Below, in pieces: positions 34,448-44,450 of a stretch of 64,000 nt of DNA. Origin of the DNA: Lewinellaceae bacterium (GTDB lineage: Bacteria; Bacteroidota; Bacteroidia; Chitinophagales; Saprospiraceae). The DNA is taken from assembly GCA_020636405.1 (NCBI GenBank), contig JACJXW010000004.1, forward strand, positions 3,398,001 to 3,462,000, in the 5' to 3' direction. The first letter of the stretch is position 1; each line of letters opens with the position of its first letter. The notes beneath the pieces are model-generated. The model made no database searches. It was not told the DNA's origin and was given only the letters and a program-made list of their open reading frames with translations. The position numbers were made by a program, and so were the translations under genes.

Positions 34448-35929
34448 ATGACAGCTCGATACCGTTTTTTGGTTTATTTGTCCGGGTTTTTGCTACTCGC
34501 CAACCTTCTGGTGATGAACGATTTCACCTCATTATGGGGCGGTGCTGAATCCTGGCTCGCCTGGCGTAGCCTGAGCGGTGAATCCGGCCTTGCTCCACAT
34601 GAACTTTTCATGGGGTGGATCATGGGAGAAGGCCCTATCCCTCATTTTTGGATTCGCTTGCCCGGAGTGGTGATTTTTATCCTGTCTCTTGCACTATACT
34701 GGGGCATCACGCAAAGGCTTTTCGGCGCCGAAGTGTTGCGGTCCACCCTCCTGATATTGAGTGCTTCCCTGCTCCTTCCCAACCTGGCAAAATTGGCAAC
34801 GGGGGATATTTGGGCTATGGCCTCTCAATGGCTGGCATACGCCCTTCTGATCCGGTACATGAAGCAGCCGTCCCTGCTTTGGAGGGCAGCCTTTTACCTG
34901 GCTCTTTTATGCGCAGTGTGGGTGCAGCCCATCAATGCCCTGATCTTTTTGATGGGTAGCAGCGCTTTGCTGTACTTCCTCCATCCTCAGGGCAAGCGGT
35001 TGTGGGGGCTTAATCCATGGCTGGCCGGGGTGCTTGCTTTCACGGGATTGTATTTTTCGGGTATGGCGAGCCTCGGACAGGAAAGTTTTCTGGTTGGTTT
35101 TCGAACCGGGCGATTCCTGTTGTGGAATCTGATCGGTATTCTTCCCTTCCTGGGATTCGTGCTGGCCGGGCTTTGGGAGACGGCTCAGCGGCTTGGCCGG
35201 CGGGAAGAGCTTGCGATCCTGAATGCTGCCGCGCTGATCTTTGCCTTTGTTGCCCATTCCCTGGCCCTTCAAGGCTTGTTGGCCCTTTTAGCGGGCCGGC
35301 AGCTTAAGAATTATTTTGATCCCAACTACCCTCACGAGCCGGTGGTCAAGGCGGGAGCGCTTCTACATTTGGTCGCCGCTTTTTGTGTGCTCACCCTCCT
35401 GATGATGGGAAGCTTTTTCCAGTTCCGGGCGCTGGGCTTCCGGGCGGCGCTGGCTGCCGGGGGAATTTACTGGATGTTGAGTTTCATTGCCGTGATCGGG
35501 CTCTTTGGGCCCAACCGGCGGTACCTGTATGGAGGTATACTATTGGGGGGGCTCTTGCTGACCACTTTGTTTTGGTTACAGTTGAACCCTTTGGTGGAAC
35601 AAATGAGGGGCTGGCCAAGGGCGCTGGTTGAGAAGAGCCGCCAGAGAACGGCAATGGAGGGAATTAACCAGGCTTTCCTGGTTTATCGGAATGGTATGCC
35701 TTTCCCCTCTTTGGCGCCCTACAGCCGGGAGGCCTACCCGGCAACGCGGATCCTCAAAAGCTCAGCGGAATTACAAGGCCAATGGAATGCACCGGGTAAT
35801 GCAGTTTTTTTTCTGGAACGTTCGGATACCGAAGGCCTTAACAATGCCATCCCCGCCGATACCCTCCGGGGATGGGATAACCGCCTGAGAAATGTCGAAT
35901 ATGTGCTGTTGATAAAGGACGGCTTATGA
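34448..35929 (+). CDS. Multi-pass membrane protein, glycosyltransferase-39-like
   Basis: 493 residues with about 10-12 TM helices (RFLVYLSGFLLLANLLVMND, LPGVVIFILSLALYWGITQR, WLAYALLIRYMKQ, LFFLMGSSALLYFL, then further helices to about 400) and a soluble C-terminal tail with NGMPFPSLAPYS. The arrangement, with an early lumenal-type loop (FTSLWGGAESWLAWRSLSG) and RLPGV/RLFG turns, resembles the GT-C/GT39 (ArnT/PMT-like) membrane glycosyltransferases, but the diagnostic N-terminal acidic motif could not be matched with certainty. Classified only as GT39-like; the donor and acceptor are unknown. Possible promoter just upstream. Confidence 0.6.
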   Translation: MTARYRFLVYLSGFLLLANLLVMNDFTSLWGGAESWLAWRSLSGESGLAPHELFMGWIMGEGPIPHFWIRLPGVVIFILSLALYWGITQRLFGAEVLRSTLLILSASLLLPNLAKLATGDIWAMASQWLAYALLIRYMKQPSLLWRAAFYLALLCAVWVQPINALIFLMGSSALLYFLHPQGKRLWGLNPWLAGVLAFTGLYFSGMASLGQESFLVGFRTGRFLLWNLIGILPFLGFVLAGLWETAQRLGRREELAILNAAALIFAFVAHSLALQGLLALLAGRQLKNYFDPNYPHEPVVKAGALLHLVAAFCVLTLLMMGSFFQFRALGFRAALAAGGIYWMLSFIAVIGLFGPNRRYLYGGILLGGLLLTTLFWLQLNPLVEQMRGWPRALVEKSRQRTAMEGINQAFLVYRNGMPFPSLAPYSREAYPATRILKSSAELQGQWNAPGNAVFFLERSDTEGLNNAIPADTLRGWDNRLRNVEYVLLIKDGL

Positions 35930-36055
35930 ATTCACGTAAAGAAGGAACAGCAGGACCAGTAAGGCTATGGTCGCGATTAGGACAACTTTCATGAATTTCC
36001 GGGCATCACGTTGGTCGCGCAGCTCCTGTCTTCTTTGTTTTTTTGACTTTGTCAT
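35924..36055 (-). CDS. 43-residue single-TM peptide
   Basis: A small ORF reading M-T-K-S-K-K-Q-R-R-Q then a TM segment KVVLIATIALLVLLFLLYV and a short tail, stop codon abutting the end of the GT39-like gene on the opposite strand (35924-35929 overlap). A basic cytoplasmic face plus one hydrophobic helix is the usual plan of small membrane proteins, and nothing else occupies this gap upstream of folP. Small single-TM proteins of this kind often escape annotation in Bacteroidota. Real expression is uncertain. Confidence 0.5.
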   Translation of the reverse strand: MTKSKKQRRQELRDQRDARKFMKVVLIATIALLVLLFLLYVNS

Positions 36056-36131
36056 AGGTGGTATCTTTTGTCTGCTAAAATGTCAAAATATCTTCTGTCA
36101 AGATAGACTTTTTTAAAAAAAATATGAAGCT

Positions 36132-36974
36132 ATGTTGAATCCCCGCCTGACACTCAATTGCCGGGGGAGAATCCTGAGCCTGGAGCAGCCGGTTGTAATG
36201 GGAATCCTCAATGTGACGCCCGATTCCTTCTTCGACGGAGGAAAATATATGGAAGAGAAGCCCATCCTGGGCCAGGTGGAACGGATGCTGGAAGAGGGCG
36301 CACAGATCATCGACATCGGAGGTATGTCTTCTCGCCCCGGGGCTGATGTGGTTCCGGTAGAAGAGGAACTGAGGCGGGTGATCCCTGCCATTGAGGCGAT
36401 ACACCGGCGTTTTCCGGCCACCATCCTATCGATCGATACGGTACAGAGCAGGGTGGCAAGAGAGGCTGTCGCAGCCGGCGCCGCAATGGTAAATGACATT
36501 TCGGCCGGGCGGTTTGACGGGAAGATGTATGAAGAAACCGGCAGGTTGGGAGTGCCCTATGTCCTTATGCACATGCAGGGTACTCCTAAAGATATGCAGA
36601 AGCAACCAACCTATGAGGACGTGGTACTGGAAGTCCTCGATTTTTTTATCGTGGAAGTGGGGAAATTGCGGCAGGCCGGCGTAGTGGATATCCTTCTGGA
36701 CCCCGGGTTTGGCTTTGGAAAGACAATGGAGCACAATTACCGCCTGCTGAAGGATATGCATGTGTTTGGCATCCTGGAATGTCCCATTCTGGCCGGCCTC
36801 TCCCGCAAATCCATGATCAACAAGGTATTGGGGATTTCTCCGGCGGAAGCCCTTAATGGCACCACCGCTCTGAATATGATCGCACTTCAGCAGGGCGCAC
36901 GGATTCTTAGGGTACACGATGTGCGCCCTGCCGTAGAAACCATTAAATTGTGGGCACAATTGGAAAAACTGTAA
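36132..36974 (+). CDS. folP: Dihydropteroate synthase
   Basis: 280 residues. Joins 6-hydroxymethyl-dihydropterin pyrophosphate to 4-aminobenzoate in folate synthesis, cytosolic TIM barrel. Motifs: VVMGILNVTPDSFFDGG near 20, IIDIGGMSSRPGADVV near 60, DTVQSRVAREAVAAGAAMVNDISAG near 105, and DPGFGFGKTMEHNYRLL, then GLSRKSMINKVLG, ending RVHDVRPAVETIKLW. All expected for the family. The SPOR-like gene starts 10 bases later, so they may form an operon. Confidence 0.96.
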   Translation: MLNPRLTLNCRGRILSLEQPVVMGILNVTPDSFFDGGKYMEEKPILGQVERMLEEGAQIIDIGGMSSRPGADVVPVEEELRRVIPAIEAIHRRFPATILSIDTVQSRVAREAVAAGAAMVNDISAGRFDGKMYEETGRLGVPYVLMHMQGTPKDMQKQPTYEDVVLEVLDFFIVEVGKLRQAGVVDILLDPGFGFGKTMEHNYRLLKDMHVFGILECPILAGLSRKSMINKVLGISPAEALNGTTALNMIALQQGARILRVHDVRPAVETIKLWAQLEKL

Positions 36975-36984
36975 ATGAAACAGC

Positions 36985-38409
36985 GTGGCCTCACTTGATG
37001 AACGCGATATTACCCAGATCAGCCTCCGCTTCCTGAAGAGCCACTACCGGCAACGACAACGGGAAGGGGCAACAGTGCTCAGCTCTGACATGAGAGGGGC
37101 AGGCGGGATCATTGCGGATGGCTTTTTATCTTTCCCTCAGATGGAAGGTGAGGATTTTAGGGCAACGATTGAAGCTACTTCCAGGGACTCTCAGCATGAA
37201 GTGCGTTTCCAACTTTGGCGCAGCTTGCTGAAGTGGGACAGCGCTGCCTGTGCCGCCGCTTTCGTAGCCACCGGTTTTACGGCTCTTTACGTCCAGGATG
37301 TCCTGCCCATGAAGCAGTTCGCATTGGCCGTCTGGGTGGGGTTTCTCCTGGTGGCTTTTCTGCTGACTGCACCCCTTTTCTATGTTTTACTCAGCCCCAT
37401 GCGCCGATATCGATATATCTATGCCATTGAGCAGTTCAAACAGTATTATGCCGATGAACAATGGGTAGCTATTGCAGAGGATGTTTTTTCCAATTATCAC
37501 GACGACCGCTATTACCTGGAGTTGCGGGGACAGTGTATTTACAACGGGTTTGGCCTGCTCGTCGTAAGGGAAAACAAGCCTCCCATCATGCAGGTTACGC
37601 CTTCCCGGCAAGACCTGTTCAGCAACCGAAGGCAGCTGATCCCTCTATTTTCACAATTGGAGATCAACCGGATGGCCCAGGAAGACAAATATCCGGATTG
37701 GCTGCGCCAGTTTAAGCCCAGGAAGCTCATAAATATTAGCAAGGAATTCAAATACCAGATGTCGGTATGCCTGATCGCCCTGCTGGCGGTAATCGGAGTG
37801 CTGTACCTGGAGTCTCAGGACCGCCCGATAAAAGTACTGGAATACGATGAATACCTGGCGGAAATGGACAATGCCAGGCAGGAAAACCGTTTTAACATCA
37901 TGCCGGATTCCATTCGCCCCAATCAATATATGATCGATACGCCCTTTGTCTGGCCACCGCCCTACCGGAAGGACGAGCAAGCCTATCTTAGCCTGGGCCT
38001 TACGGCAACCTCTCCTCCGGGGCCGGTGCCTTTACTGGAACCCGAAACTCAGGATGCAGGGTTCATTATGGCTTTTCCCGGAGTTGCCGGGCTGATCACC
38101 TACGATTGCTCCCGGCTCAGGATAGGAGGCGATGCCTTTGTGGTGCAGGAAGGCATATATTCCTCTTATTCGCAGGCGGCAGGCCGCATCGCCGAACTGG
38201 CCAGTTATGGTTTGGAAACCAGTGGCCTGTGGTTGGGATGTTTTCAGGATGAAGGGCGCAGCTATATCGTTTTTTTTGGGCCGGTATTCCGTGGGGCGGC
38301 AGAGGCCGGGCGCGCCCTTAAGGAGTACGAAACCCAGTTGGGAGATAATGTGCTGGATATCAAGCTTGAAGTACACGCACTCACTATTGATCCCTTGCAA
38401 TCCAAATAA
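36985..38409 (+). CDS. Membrane protein with C-terminal SPOR-like domain
   Basis: 474 residues if the GTG at 36985 is used (VASLDERDITQISLRFL); an in-frame stop lies just upstream and no ATG occurs for ~100 bases, so GTG is favoured. TM helices at about 85-105, 112-135 (VWVGFLLVAFLLTAPLFYVLL) and 255-272 (VCLIALLAVIGVLYL) split a cytoplasmic block from a periplasmic C-terminus. The last ~80 residues (YSSYSQAAGRIAELASYGLETSGLWLGCFQDEGRSYIVFFGPVF) look like a SPOR domain, which binds denuded peptidoglycan glycans at division sites. The assignment is by eye. Its position after folP looks incidental. Confidence 0.6.
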   Translation: MASLDERDITQISLRFLKSHYRQRQREGATVLSSDMRGAGGIIADGFLSFPQMEGEDFRATIEATSRDSQHEVRFQLWRSLLKWDSAACAAAFVATGFTALYVQDVLPMKQFALAVWVGFLLVAFLLTAPLFYVLLSPMRRYRYIYAIEQFKQYYADEQWVAIAEDVFSNYHDDRYYLELRGQCIYNGFGLLVVRENKPPIMQVTPSRQDLFSNRRQLIPLFSQLEINRMAQEDKYPDWLRQFKPRKLINISKEFKYQMSVCLIALLAVIGVLYLESQDRPIKVLEYDEYLAEMDNARQENRFNIMPDSIRPNQYMIDTPFVWPPPYRKDEQAYLSLGLTATSPPGPVPLLEPETQDAGFIMAFPGVAGLITYDCSRLRIGGDAFVVQEGIYSSYSQAAGRIAELASYGLETSGLWLGCFQDEGRSYIVFFGPVFRGAAEAGRALKEYETQLGDNVLDIKLEVHALTIDPLQSK

Positions 38410-38411
38410 GT

Positions 38412-39380
38412 ATGCCTTTGATCAAAAAATCGGGTTATCGGGCCCGTGGCCCTTTTCGCTTCGGGCACATCAATACGATTTTTCCAGCTCTTTTCCGCAA
38501 GGTGGAGGGCGTTCATTTCGAGCGGGAACGGGTGGACACCCCGGATGGCGATTTTCTGGACCTCGACTGGCTGTCTATCGGCAGCCGGCGCCTGGCCATT
38601 CTTCTGCACGGGCTGGAAGGTAATGCGAGCCGCCCTTACATCCGCGGCATGGCCCGCTATTTCAGGGAAAGAGGTTGGGACGTATTGGGGTTCAACTTCC
38701 GGGGGTGTAGCGGCGAACCGAACCGAAAACTGAGGTCTTACCACATTGGGGAAACAAGCGACTTGAAGTGGGCCATTTCGATGATCCTCAACCAACGCGA
38801 TTACGAATCGATCGCTCTGGCAGGATTTAGCCTGGGTGGCAATGTCGTACTCAAGTACCTGGGCGAGAACGGGGATGATGTACCCGCACAGGTGCGCTGT
38901 GCCGTTGCCTTTTCGGTACCTTGTGAGGTCGTAAGCGCCAACCGGGAGATCGACAGGTGGGCCAACTGGCCGTATCGGCACCGCTTCATCAAAAGCCTGA
39001 ATGCCAAAGTCAAGGAGAAAGCCCTTCTGTTTCCGGAAGAGCTGCAGCTGCCGGAACGAATGCCCAGAGATTTCCGGCAATTCGACGGGCGGTTTACGGC
39101 TCCCATCCACGGTTTTCGCGATGCGGAAGACTATTGGGTGCGCAACAGCAGCCTGCAGTTTCTGCCGGAGATCCGCCGTCCGGCCCTGATGGTCAGTGCT
39201 CTGGATGATTCTTTTCTCAGCGCTGCCTGTTATCCCTATCAATTGGCGGAAAGCCACCCCTTTCTATTTCTGGAGGCGCCCCGGTGGGGAGGGCATGTCG
39301 GTTTTGTATCCTCAGGCTCCAATGGTGCATACTGGTCGGAACAACGGGCATATCAATTCGTTGAAGAAATGATGGATTAA
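38412..39380 (+). CDS. YheT-type alpha/beta hydrolase
   Basis: 322 residues; starts 2 bases after the previous stop. The alpha/beta-hydrolase triad is visible: nucleophile Ser140 in GFSLGGN, Asp in SALDDSFL (about 266) and His in WGGHVGF (about 298). The oxyanion strand HGLEG is at about 66-70 and NFRGCSGEPNRKLRSYHIGETSDLKW follows, the YheT/ABHD-like pattern. Members are esterases or lipases of uncertain physiological substrate. Translation is probably coupled to the SPOR-like gene. Confidence 0.87.
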   Translation: MPLIKKSGYRARGPFRFGHINTIFPALFRKVEGVHFERERVDTPDGDFLDLDWLSIGSRRLAILLHGLEGNASRPYIRGMARYFRERGWDVLGFNFRGCSGEPNRKLRSYHIGETSDLKWAISMILNQRDYESIALAGFSLGGNVVLKYLGENGDDVPAQVRCAVAFSVPCEVVSANREIDRWANWPYRHRFIKSLNAKVKEKALLFPEELQLPERMPRDFRQFDGRFTAPIHGFRDAEDYWVRNSSLQFLPEIRRPALMVSALDDSFLSAACYPYQLAESHPFLFLEAPRWGGHVGFVSSGSNGAYWSEQRAYQFVEEMMD

Positions 39381-39398
39381 TACGATACGTATTAAATC

Positions 39399-39431
39399 TT
39401 CGTTAAATGCCAGTGACATTAGATATATTCG
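39399..39431 (+). promoter_or_regulatory. Predicted promoter of tamB
   Basis: TTCG (39399-39402), 21 bases, TATATTCG (39424-39431), 26 bases before the tamB ATG. Both boxes carry a one-base mismatch. Confidence 0.35.
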
Positions 39432-39457
39432 CAGGGATTTGAGGTTTAAAGAGTGAC

Positions 39458-42400
39458 ATGGAGGAAAGAACAGACAACCTTCAACCGGAAAGTGAGCGGC
39501 AACCCCTCTGGAAGGTAATCGCTCTGTCCGCCTGGCGCTGGATGAAGCGCCTTGTGGTGGCTGTCCTTTTTATCCTGCTTTCCATTTTTATCCTCCTGCA
39601 GGTTCCTGCTGTTCAGAACTGGGCGGCTCAGAAAGTGACCAGCGCTCTGAGCCGGACATTGGAGACGACCGTTTCGGTAAAACGCCTGAACCTGGCTTTC
39701 TTCGACCGCCTGGCCCTCGAAGAATTCTTCGTTGAGGGAATCGATCCTGGAGATACAACCATTTTCAGCAAGCGGCTCTACGCGAACATCAGCCTCAACC
39801 CGGTCACGTTTATCCTGCGGGGGCTGGTCATTGAAGAGATTGCTCTGGACAGCGCGATCATCAATATTCGCACGCCGGAAGGGTCCCAACAGAACAACAT
39901 ACAGATCCTGCTGGGGCGCCTTTTTCCGCCGGACAGCACTGCAGTTAAAAAGGAAAAACGCCCCTTTAAACTGGATGTACAAAAGCTCGCCCTCACGGAT
40001 GTTCATTTTCTTCAGGACGATAAAGTAAAGGGGAAGCGCCTGTCGGTATTTCTCCAGAAGGGAGAGCTGGAGATCGAAGAGCTCAATCTGCCAGAAAACT
40101 ATATCCACGCCCGGTCCGTTGCGCTGCAGGCCCCCTATGTGCGCATCGACGATTATCCGGAAAAGCCTCTTTCGGGGCAGGAAAATATTGGTACAGCCCC
40201 TCTTCCTGAGGACGCTGCGGTGGATGAAAAACCACCCTTTTACGCCACGATCCGTGAGTTCAGGCTCAATGAGGGCAAATTCTCTCTCCACAACTGGCTC
40301 AAGGCGCCGGTAAAGACTACTCCAATCGACCAGTTGGATTTCAAACACCTCGATGTATATGATATCAATATCGGTATCGACTTTTTCTCCTTTTGTGCGG
40401 ACAGCCTTGATTTTGAAGGCCAGGTCCGGCAGCTGGCTTTGCGCGACCTCAGCGGCTTTGTTCTGGAAAACCTGTCTGTTGAGCAGGGGAGGGTATGGTG
40501 TAAAGGGGTCGAACTCAATGGCTTGAACCTAAAGACCCCTTACAGCGAGATCGGCGATACCCTGATCTTCAAATACAATACTTATGAGGCCTTCACCGAG
40601 TTCCCGGATAAGGTGAGGATGAATATTTTCCTGGATAAAGCCCGGGTGCGCCTGCGGGACATCATGACTTTTGCACCCGGCCTGAAAGAGAACACTTTCT
40701 TTCGATTGAACAAGGACCGGTTGTTGTTCGTCGACGGCCTGGTTAAGGGCAGGATAAACAACCTCGATGGGCAGGGCCTTTCCATTGCATTGGAAGACAA
40801 CAGCTTCGTTATGGAAGGGGAGTTCCGCTCCCGCGACCTTACCCAGCGGCAAAGCGAGACCCTCAACCTCAATCTGTCGAAACTGAAAACGAGTATGAGC
40901 ACCTTGCGGCAGCTCATCCCCAACTTTGCGCCGCCGCCCAACTTCGACCGGCTCGGGCGGCTCAATTTCCAAGGGCGGTTTGATGGTTATTTTTCCGATT
41001 TCGTGGCTTATGGTGAGTTGGCATCCTCTCTTGGCCGCGCCCGGATGGACATGCGCATGAACCTCAAACAGGGCAGGGCTAAGGCCAACTATTCGGGAAA
41101 GCTGACCCTGACCGACTTCGACCTCGGAAGCTGGTCTCAGAATCCGGACTTCGGGCTGGTGAACTTCACCTCTTCCGTCAGCGACGGCTATGGGCTGACG
41201 GTGGAAACCGCTCGTGCCAACCTCTCCGCTGAAGTACAGAGCTTCGTATTTAAAGGGTACAACTATCAGAACGCCAGCCTTACCGGTGAACTGAAGAAAA
41301 ACCTGTTTAGCGGGGAATTCAACATTCAGGACGACAATATTGATTTCTCCTTTCTGGGCAGGGTCGATTTCACCGATACCATCCCCGTTTTCAACTTCAA
41401 TGCTTTTGTCAATAAGCTGGCTCTAAAACAACTCAACCTGGCGGAACAGGAAATGGCGCTCTCCGGGGACATTTCTCTGGACCTCAAAGACAGCCGCTTT
41501 TCCAATATGGAAGGCACCGGCAGGGTGAAGAATTTTCTGCTCCGGCATAGCCGCCTGGGAGATATTTCTGTTGATTCGGTATTTTTCAGCTCGCAGTTTA
41601 TTGGGGGTGGAAAAAAACGTTTCATCGTCAATTCTGACATCGCCAATGCGAAGCTTGAAGGGGTATTTGATGTCGAACAGGTACCGGCGGCCTTCATGCA
41701 GTATCTTTCCCGCAATTTTCCGGAGTTCTTCCAGCGCCTGGGGTTAAAAGCACCGGAACGGGAGGTGCGGACTCAAAGCTTTGCTTTTGATGCGCAGGTT
41801 TTCGATACTAAAAACCTGCTGGCCGTTTTCGACAACCGCCTGGGGCCAATACAGGATGCTACCGTCGATGGCTATTTTGACAATGCCGTTGACTCCATTT
41901 GGGCGTATGTCTACCTGCCCCAATTCCGGTTCGATAAGATAGAACTGAATGAGACGGGAATGCTGCTCAAGTTGGAACGGTCTTCCGGAAACATCGACCT
42001 GGCTGTTACCGAGCCGGTGCTGAACCAGAAGACCTATCTTTCTCCAATCAAGGTACTGGGCTTGCTGGAGCGCGACACCTTCGAAATAGCCCTCGCTTAT
42101 GAGTCGGAAGGGATGACCCTTCTGGATAAGCTCAATCTTAATGCCCGTCTTTTCCTGCCGGATAGCCTCAACTACCGGGTGGAGTTCAGCCAGTCCAACC
42201 TCGTACTGCTGGAAACGCCCTGGCTGATCAACGACCGCAACTTCATTACTTTCCGGAAGGGGAATATCGATACCAGAAATTTTCTGCTGACGAACGGAGA
42301 ACGGCAGATCCAATTGGAGGGCGTCCGAAACAAAGGGCTGAAGTTGGGCCTTTACAATTTCGACTTTAGTTTCATCGACGAGGTATGGGATTACGAAGCG

Positions 42401-44362
42401 CTGGACTTTGCCGGGCGCTTCAATATCACCGCAGAGGTGGAAAACATCTTTCAGCTTTCGGGAATAAAGGCTACGGTACTGGCCGACACGCTGCTGGTCA
42501 ATGACGATGACTGGGGCGCTCTGCGCCTGGATGCAGAGGCAGCCGACCTGAAGAGCCCATTCCAGGCGTTCCTTTCTATTACCAAAGATACTGCCCAGTT
42601 GCTGGCGGAAGGTACATTTAACCCCGCGGATATAGGACAGGGCGAAAAGATCCCCGATGCCCAGCGGGCCAATTATTTCGACTTCAACCTGGACATTGTG
42701 GGGTTTCCGGTCCGCATCGCCGAATACTGGATCGGTAGCAGCGTTTCCAATACGGTTGGAAGCTTCAATGCCAACCTTCGCGTCCACGGCTTTCCCAAGG
42801 CGCCCCAGCCCAGCGGCTTCATTACAGTCCGCAATGGGGCGACGACCGTTGATTACCTGCAAACCCGCTATACCTTCAGCGAGTCGTTGGTTAGCGTCAA
42901 TGACTACTTGTTTGATGCGAGCGGCACCATCGTACGGGATGAACTAAATAATACCGCTGTGGTAAGAGGAGGCGTTACGCACGACCACCTGAAAAACCTG
43001 GGTATTGCTGCCCGCCTGGAAACGGATCGTTTCCTGGCCCTCAACACTAAAAAGGGAGATAACGAGCTGTTCTACGGACGGGCCATTGGCGAAGGGGAAG
43101 TGCTTTTTAATGGCCCCTTCGCCAAAGTGGATATCTACGTGAACGCCACCGTGGGGGAAGGCACCCGGCTGGTTATTCCGGTGAGTTACGGAGAAGATGC
43201 CTCGGAGTTGAGCTTCATCAAGTTTCGTCAACGGGAAGCGGAAGGGGATAAAAAGAACCTGCAGCGTGAACTTACGGGCGTTAGCCTGGAAATGGACCTG
43301 ACCATCACCGAAGAGGCCCAGGGAGAGATCGTCTTCGATGAGCAGGCCGGAGACATCATCAAAGGCAACGGCCGGGGCAACATCCGAATCCTGGTACCCC
43401 GCAACGGCGACTTCCAGATGTTCGGCGACTATGTTATCGAACGGGGAGATTACCTCTTTACCCTTTATAATGTGGTCAACAAAGAATTCAGCATCAAAAA
43501 GGGCGGAGTGATCAGCTGGTCAGGCGAGCCTTTTGGCGCTCAGATCCGCCTGGAGGCTGAATATGAAGACCTGTCCACTTCAGTAGCTAATTTCATTCAG
43601 GAGTACCTGACAGAGGCGCCACTCGATGTCCGGCAGGACGCCAGTAAGGCCACCGACGTCAACCTTACGATGGACCTTAGGGGCGACCTCCTGCAACCCG
43701 TCATCAATTTTGACATCAGCTTCCCGCAGCTCACCGGAGCGGTTCAAACGCTGACAGACAGCAAACTCCGCGTGATCAAGCAGGACCCTAATGAGCTGAA
43801 CCGACAGGTGTTCGGGCTCATTGTAGTCGGGCAATTCCTGCCCTCCGATCTCGCCATTCAAGGCAGCGAGATCTTTTACAACACGGTCAGCGAGTTCGTC
43901 TCCAATCAACTTTCTCTGTTGCTCACGGAACTTTTTTCGGAGTTTTTCTCCGACGGCAGCGCGCTGTCCGGTATAGACTTTAATATCGCTTACAACCAGT
44001 ACCAGGCCGACCTGGGTGAGCAGGAGGAATTGCGGCGGGGCGATGAGTTTCAGGTACGCCTGCGGCAGGAGTTCTTTAACGACCGGCTGACCATTCAGGT
44101 CGGCGGCAATGTCGATATTGGCAACAGCGCTTACACCACCCCAGAGGCGAGCGGTACCTTTGTCGGCAACGACGTAGTGATCGAGTACGTCATTAACCGC
44201 GACCGTACCCTTAAGCTACGGGTCTACCAGCGCCTCGAGCCGGATATCGGTGGCGGCAGCCGCCTGGAAGTGGGCACAGGCATCAGCTACCGCAAGGAGT
44301 TTGACAACTTCGGAGAGTTTATTCGGAGTTTCCGCAAGGATGGGAAGCGAAAGAAGGATTAA
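39458..44362 (+). CDS. tamB: TamB/AsmA-like translocation and assembly protein (DUF490)
   Basis: 1634 residues. A single N-terminal TM anchor (about 30-50, MKRLVVAVLFILLSIFILLQV) is followed by a very long beta-rich periplasmic body, and the C-terminal third carries the DUF490/TamB domain (IRILVPRNGDFQMFGDYVIERGDYLFTLYNVVNKEFSIKKGG ... LTMDLRGDLLQPVINFDISFPQ ... QVFGLIVVGQFLPS ... YKEFDNFGEF at the end). TamB-family proteins bridge the periplasm and are linked to phospholipid transport and outer-membrane protein assembly. No tamA/BamA homologue is in the window. Convergent with the alpha-2-macroglobulin gene. Confidence 0.92.
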   Translation: MEERTDNLQPESERQPLWKVIALSAWRWMKRLVVAVLFILLSIFILLQVPAVQNWAAQKVTSALSRTLETTVSVKRLNLAFFDRLALEEFFVEGIDPGDTTIFSKRLYANISLNPVTFILRGLVIEEIALDSAIINIRTPEGSQQNNIQILLGRLFPPDSTAVKKEKRPFKLDVQKLALTDVHFLQDDKVKGKRLSVFLQKGELEIEELNLPENYIHARSVALQAPYVRIDDYPEKPLSGQENIGTAPLPEDAAVDEKPPFYATIREFRLNEGKFSLHNWLKAPVKTTPIDQLDFKHLDVYDINIGIDFFSFCADSLDFEGQVRQLALRDLSGFVLENLSVEQGRVWCKGVELNGLNLKTPYSEIGDTLIFKYNTYEAFTEFPDKVRMNIFLDKARVRLRDIMTFAPGLKENTFFRLNKDRLLFVDGLVKGRINNLDGQGLSIALEDNSFVMEGEFRSRDLTQRQSETLNLNLSKLKTSMSTLRQLIPNFAPPPNFDRLGRLNFQGRFDGYFSDFVAYGELASSLGRARMDMRMNLKQGRAKANYSGKLTLTDFDLGSWSQNPDFGLVNFTSSVSDGYGLTVETARANLSAEVQSFVFKGYNYQNASLTGELKKNLFSGEFNIQDDNIDFSFLGRVDFTDTIPVFNFNAFVNKLALKQLNLAEQEMALSGDISLDLKDSRFSNMEGTGRVKNFLLRHSRLGDISVDSVFFSSQFIGGGKKRFIVNSDIANAKLEGVFDVEQVPAAFMQYLSRNFPEFFQRLGLKAPEREVRTQSFAFDAQVFDTKNLLAVFDNRLGPIQDATVDGYFDNAVDSIWAYVYLPQFRFDKIELNETGMLLKLERSSGNIDLAVTEPVLNQKTYLSPIKVLGLLERDTFEIALAYESEGMTLLDKLNLNARLFLPDSLNYRVEFSQSNLVLLETPWLINDRNFITFRKGNIDTRNFLLTNGERQIQLEGVRNKGLKLGLYNFDFSFIDEVWDYEALDFAGRFNITAEVENIFQLSGIKATVLADTLLVNDDDWGALRLDAEAADLKSPFQAFLSITKDTAQLLAEGTFNPADIGQGEKIPDAQRANYFDFNLDIVGFPVRIAEYWIGSSVSNTVGSFNANLRVHGFPKAPQPSGFITVRNGATTVDYLQTRYTFSESLVSVNDYLFDASGTIVRDELNNTAVVRGGVTHDHLKNLGIAARLETDRFLALNTKKGDNELFYGRAIGEGEVLFNGPFAKVDIYVNATVGEGTRLVIPVSYGEDASELSFIKFRQREAEGDKKNLQRELTGVSLEMDLTITEEAQGEIVFDEQAGDIIKGNGRGNIRILVPRNGDFQMFGDYVIERGDYLFTLYNVVNKEFSIKKGGVISWSGEPFGAQIRLEAEYEDLSTSVANFIQEYLTEAPLDVRQDASKATDVNLTMDLRGDLLQPVINFDISFPQLTGAVQTLTDSKLRVIKQDPNELNRQVFGLIVVGQFLPSDLAIQGSEIFYNTVSEFVSNQLSLLLTELFSEFFSDGSALSGIDFNIAYNQYQADLGEQEELRRGDEFQVRLRQEFFNDRLTIQVGGNVDIGNSAYTTPEASGTFVGNDVVIEYVINRDRTLKLRVYQRLEPDIGGGSRLEVGTGISYRKEFDNFGEFIRSFRKDGKRKKD

Positions 44363-44389
44363 ACCAAAAAATATTATCGTACTGGGTTA

Positions 44390-44420
44390 GCCAGCGCCCG
44401 ATCGAAAACCGGGCGCTGGC
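44390..44420. terminator. Stem-loop between convergent genes
   Basis: GCCAGCGCCCG (44390-44400) and CGGGCGCTGGC (44410-44420) form a perfect 11-bp stem with a 9-base loop in the 88-base gap between tamB and the alpha-2-macroglobulin gene. No T-run on either side, so it is a weak bidirectional terminator at best. Confidence 0.45.
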
Positions 44421-44450
44421 ATTGTGCGCACCAGATAAATTTGACGCGCC

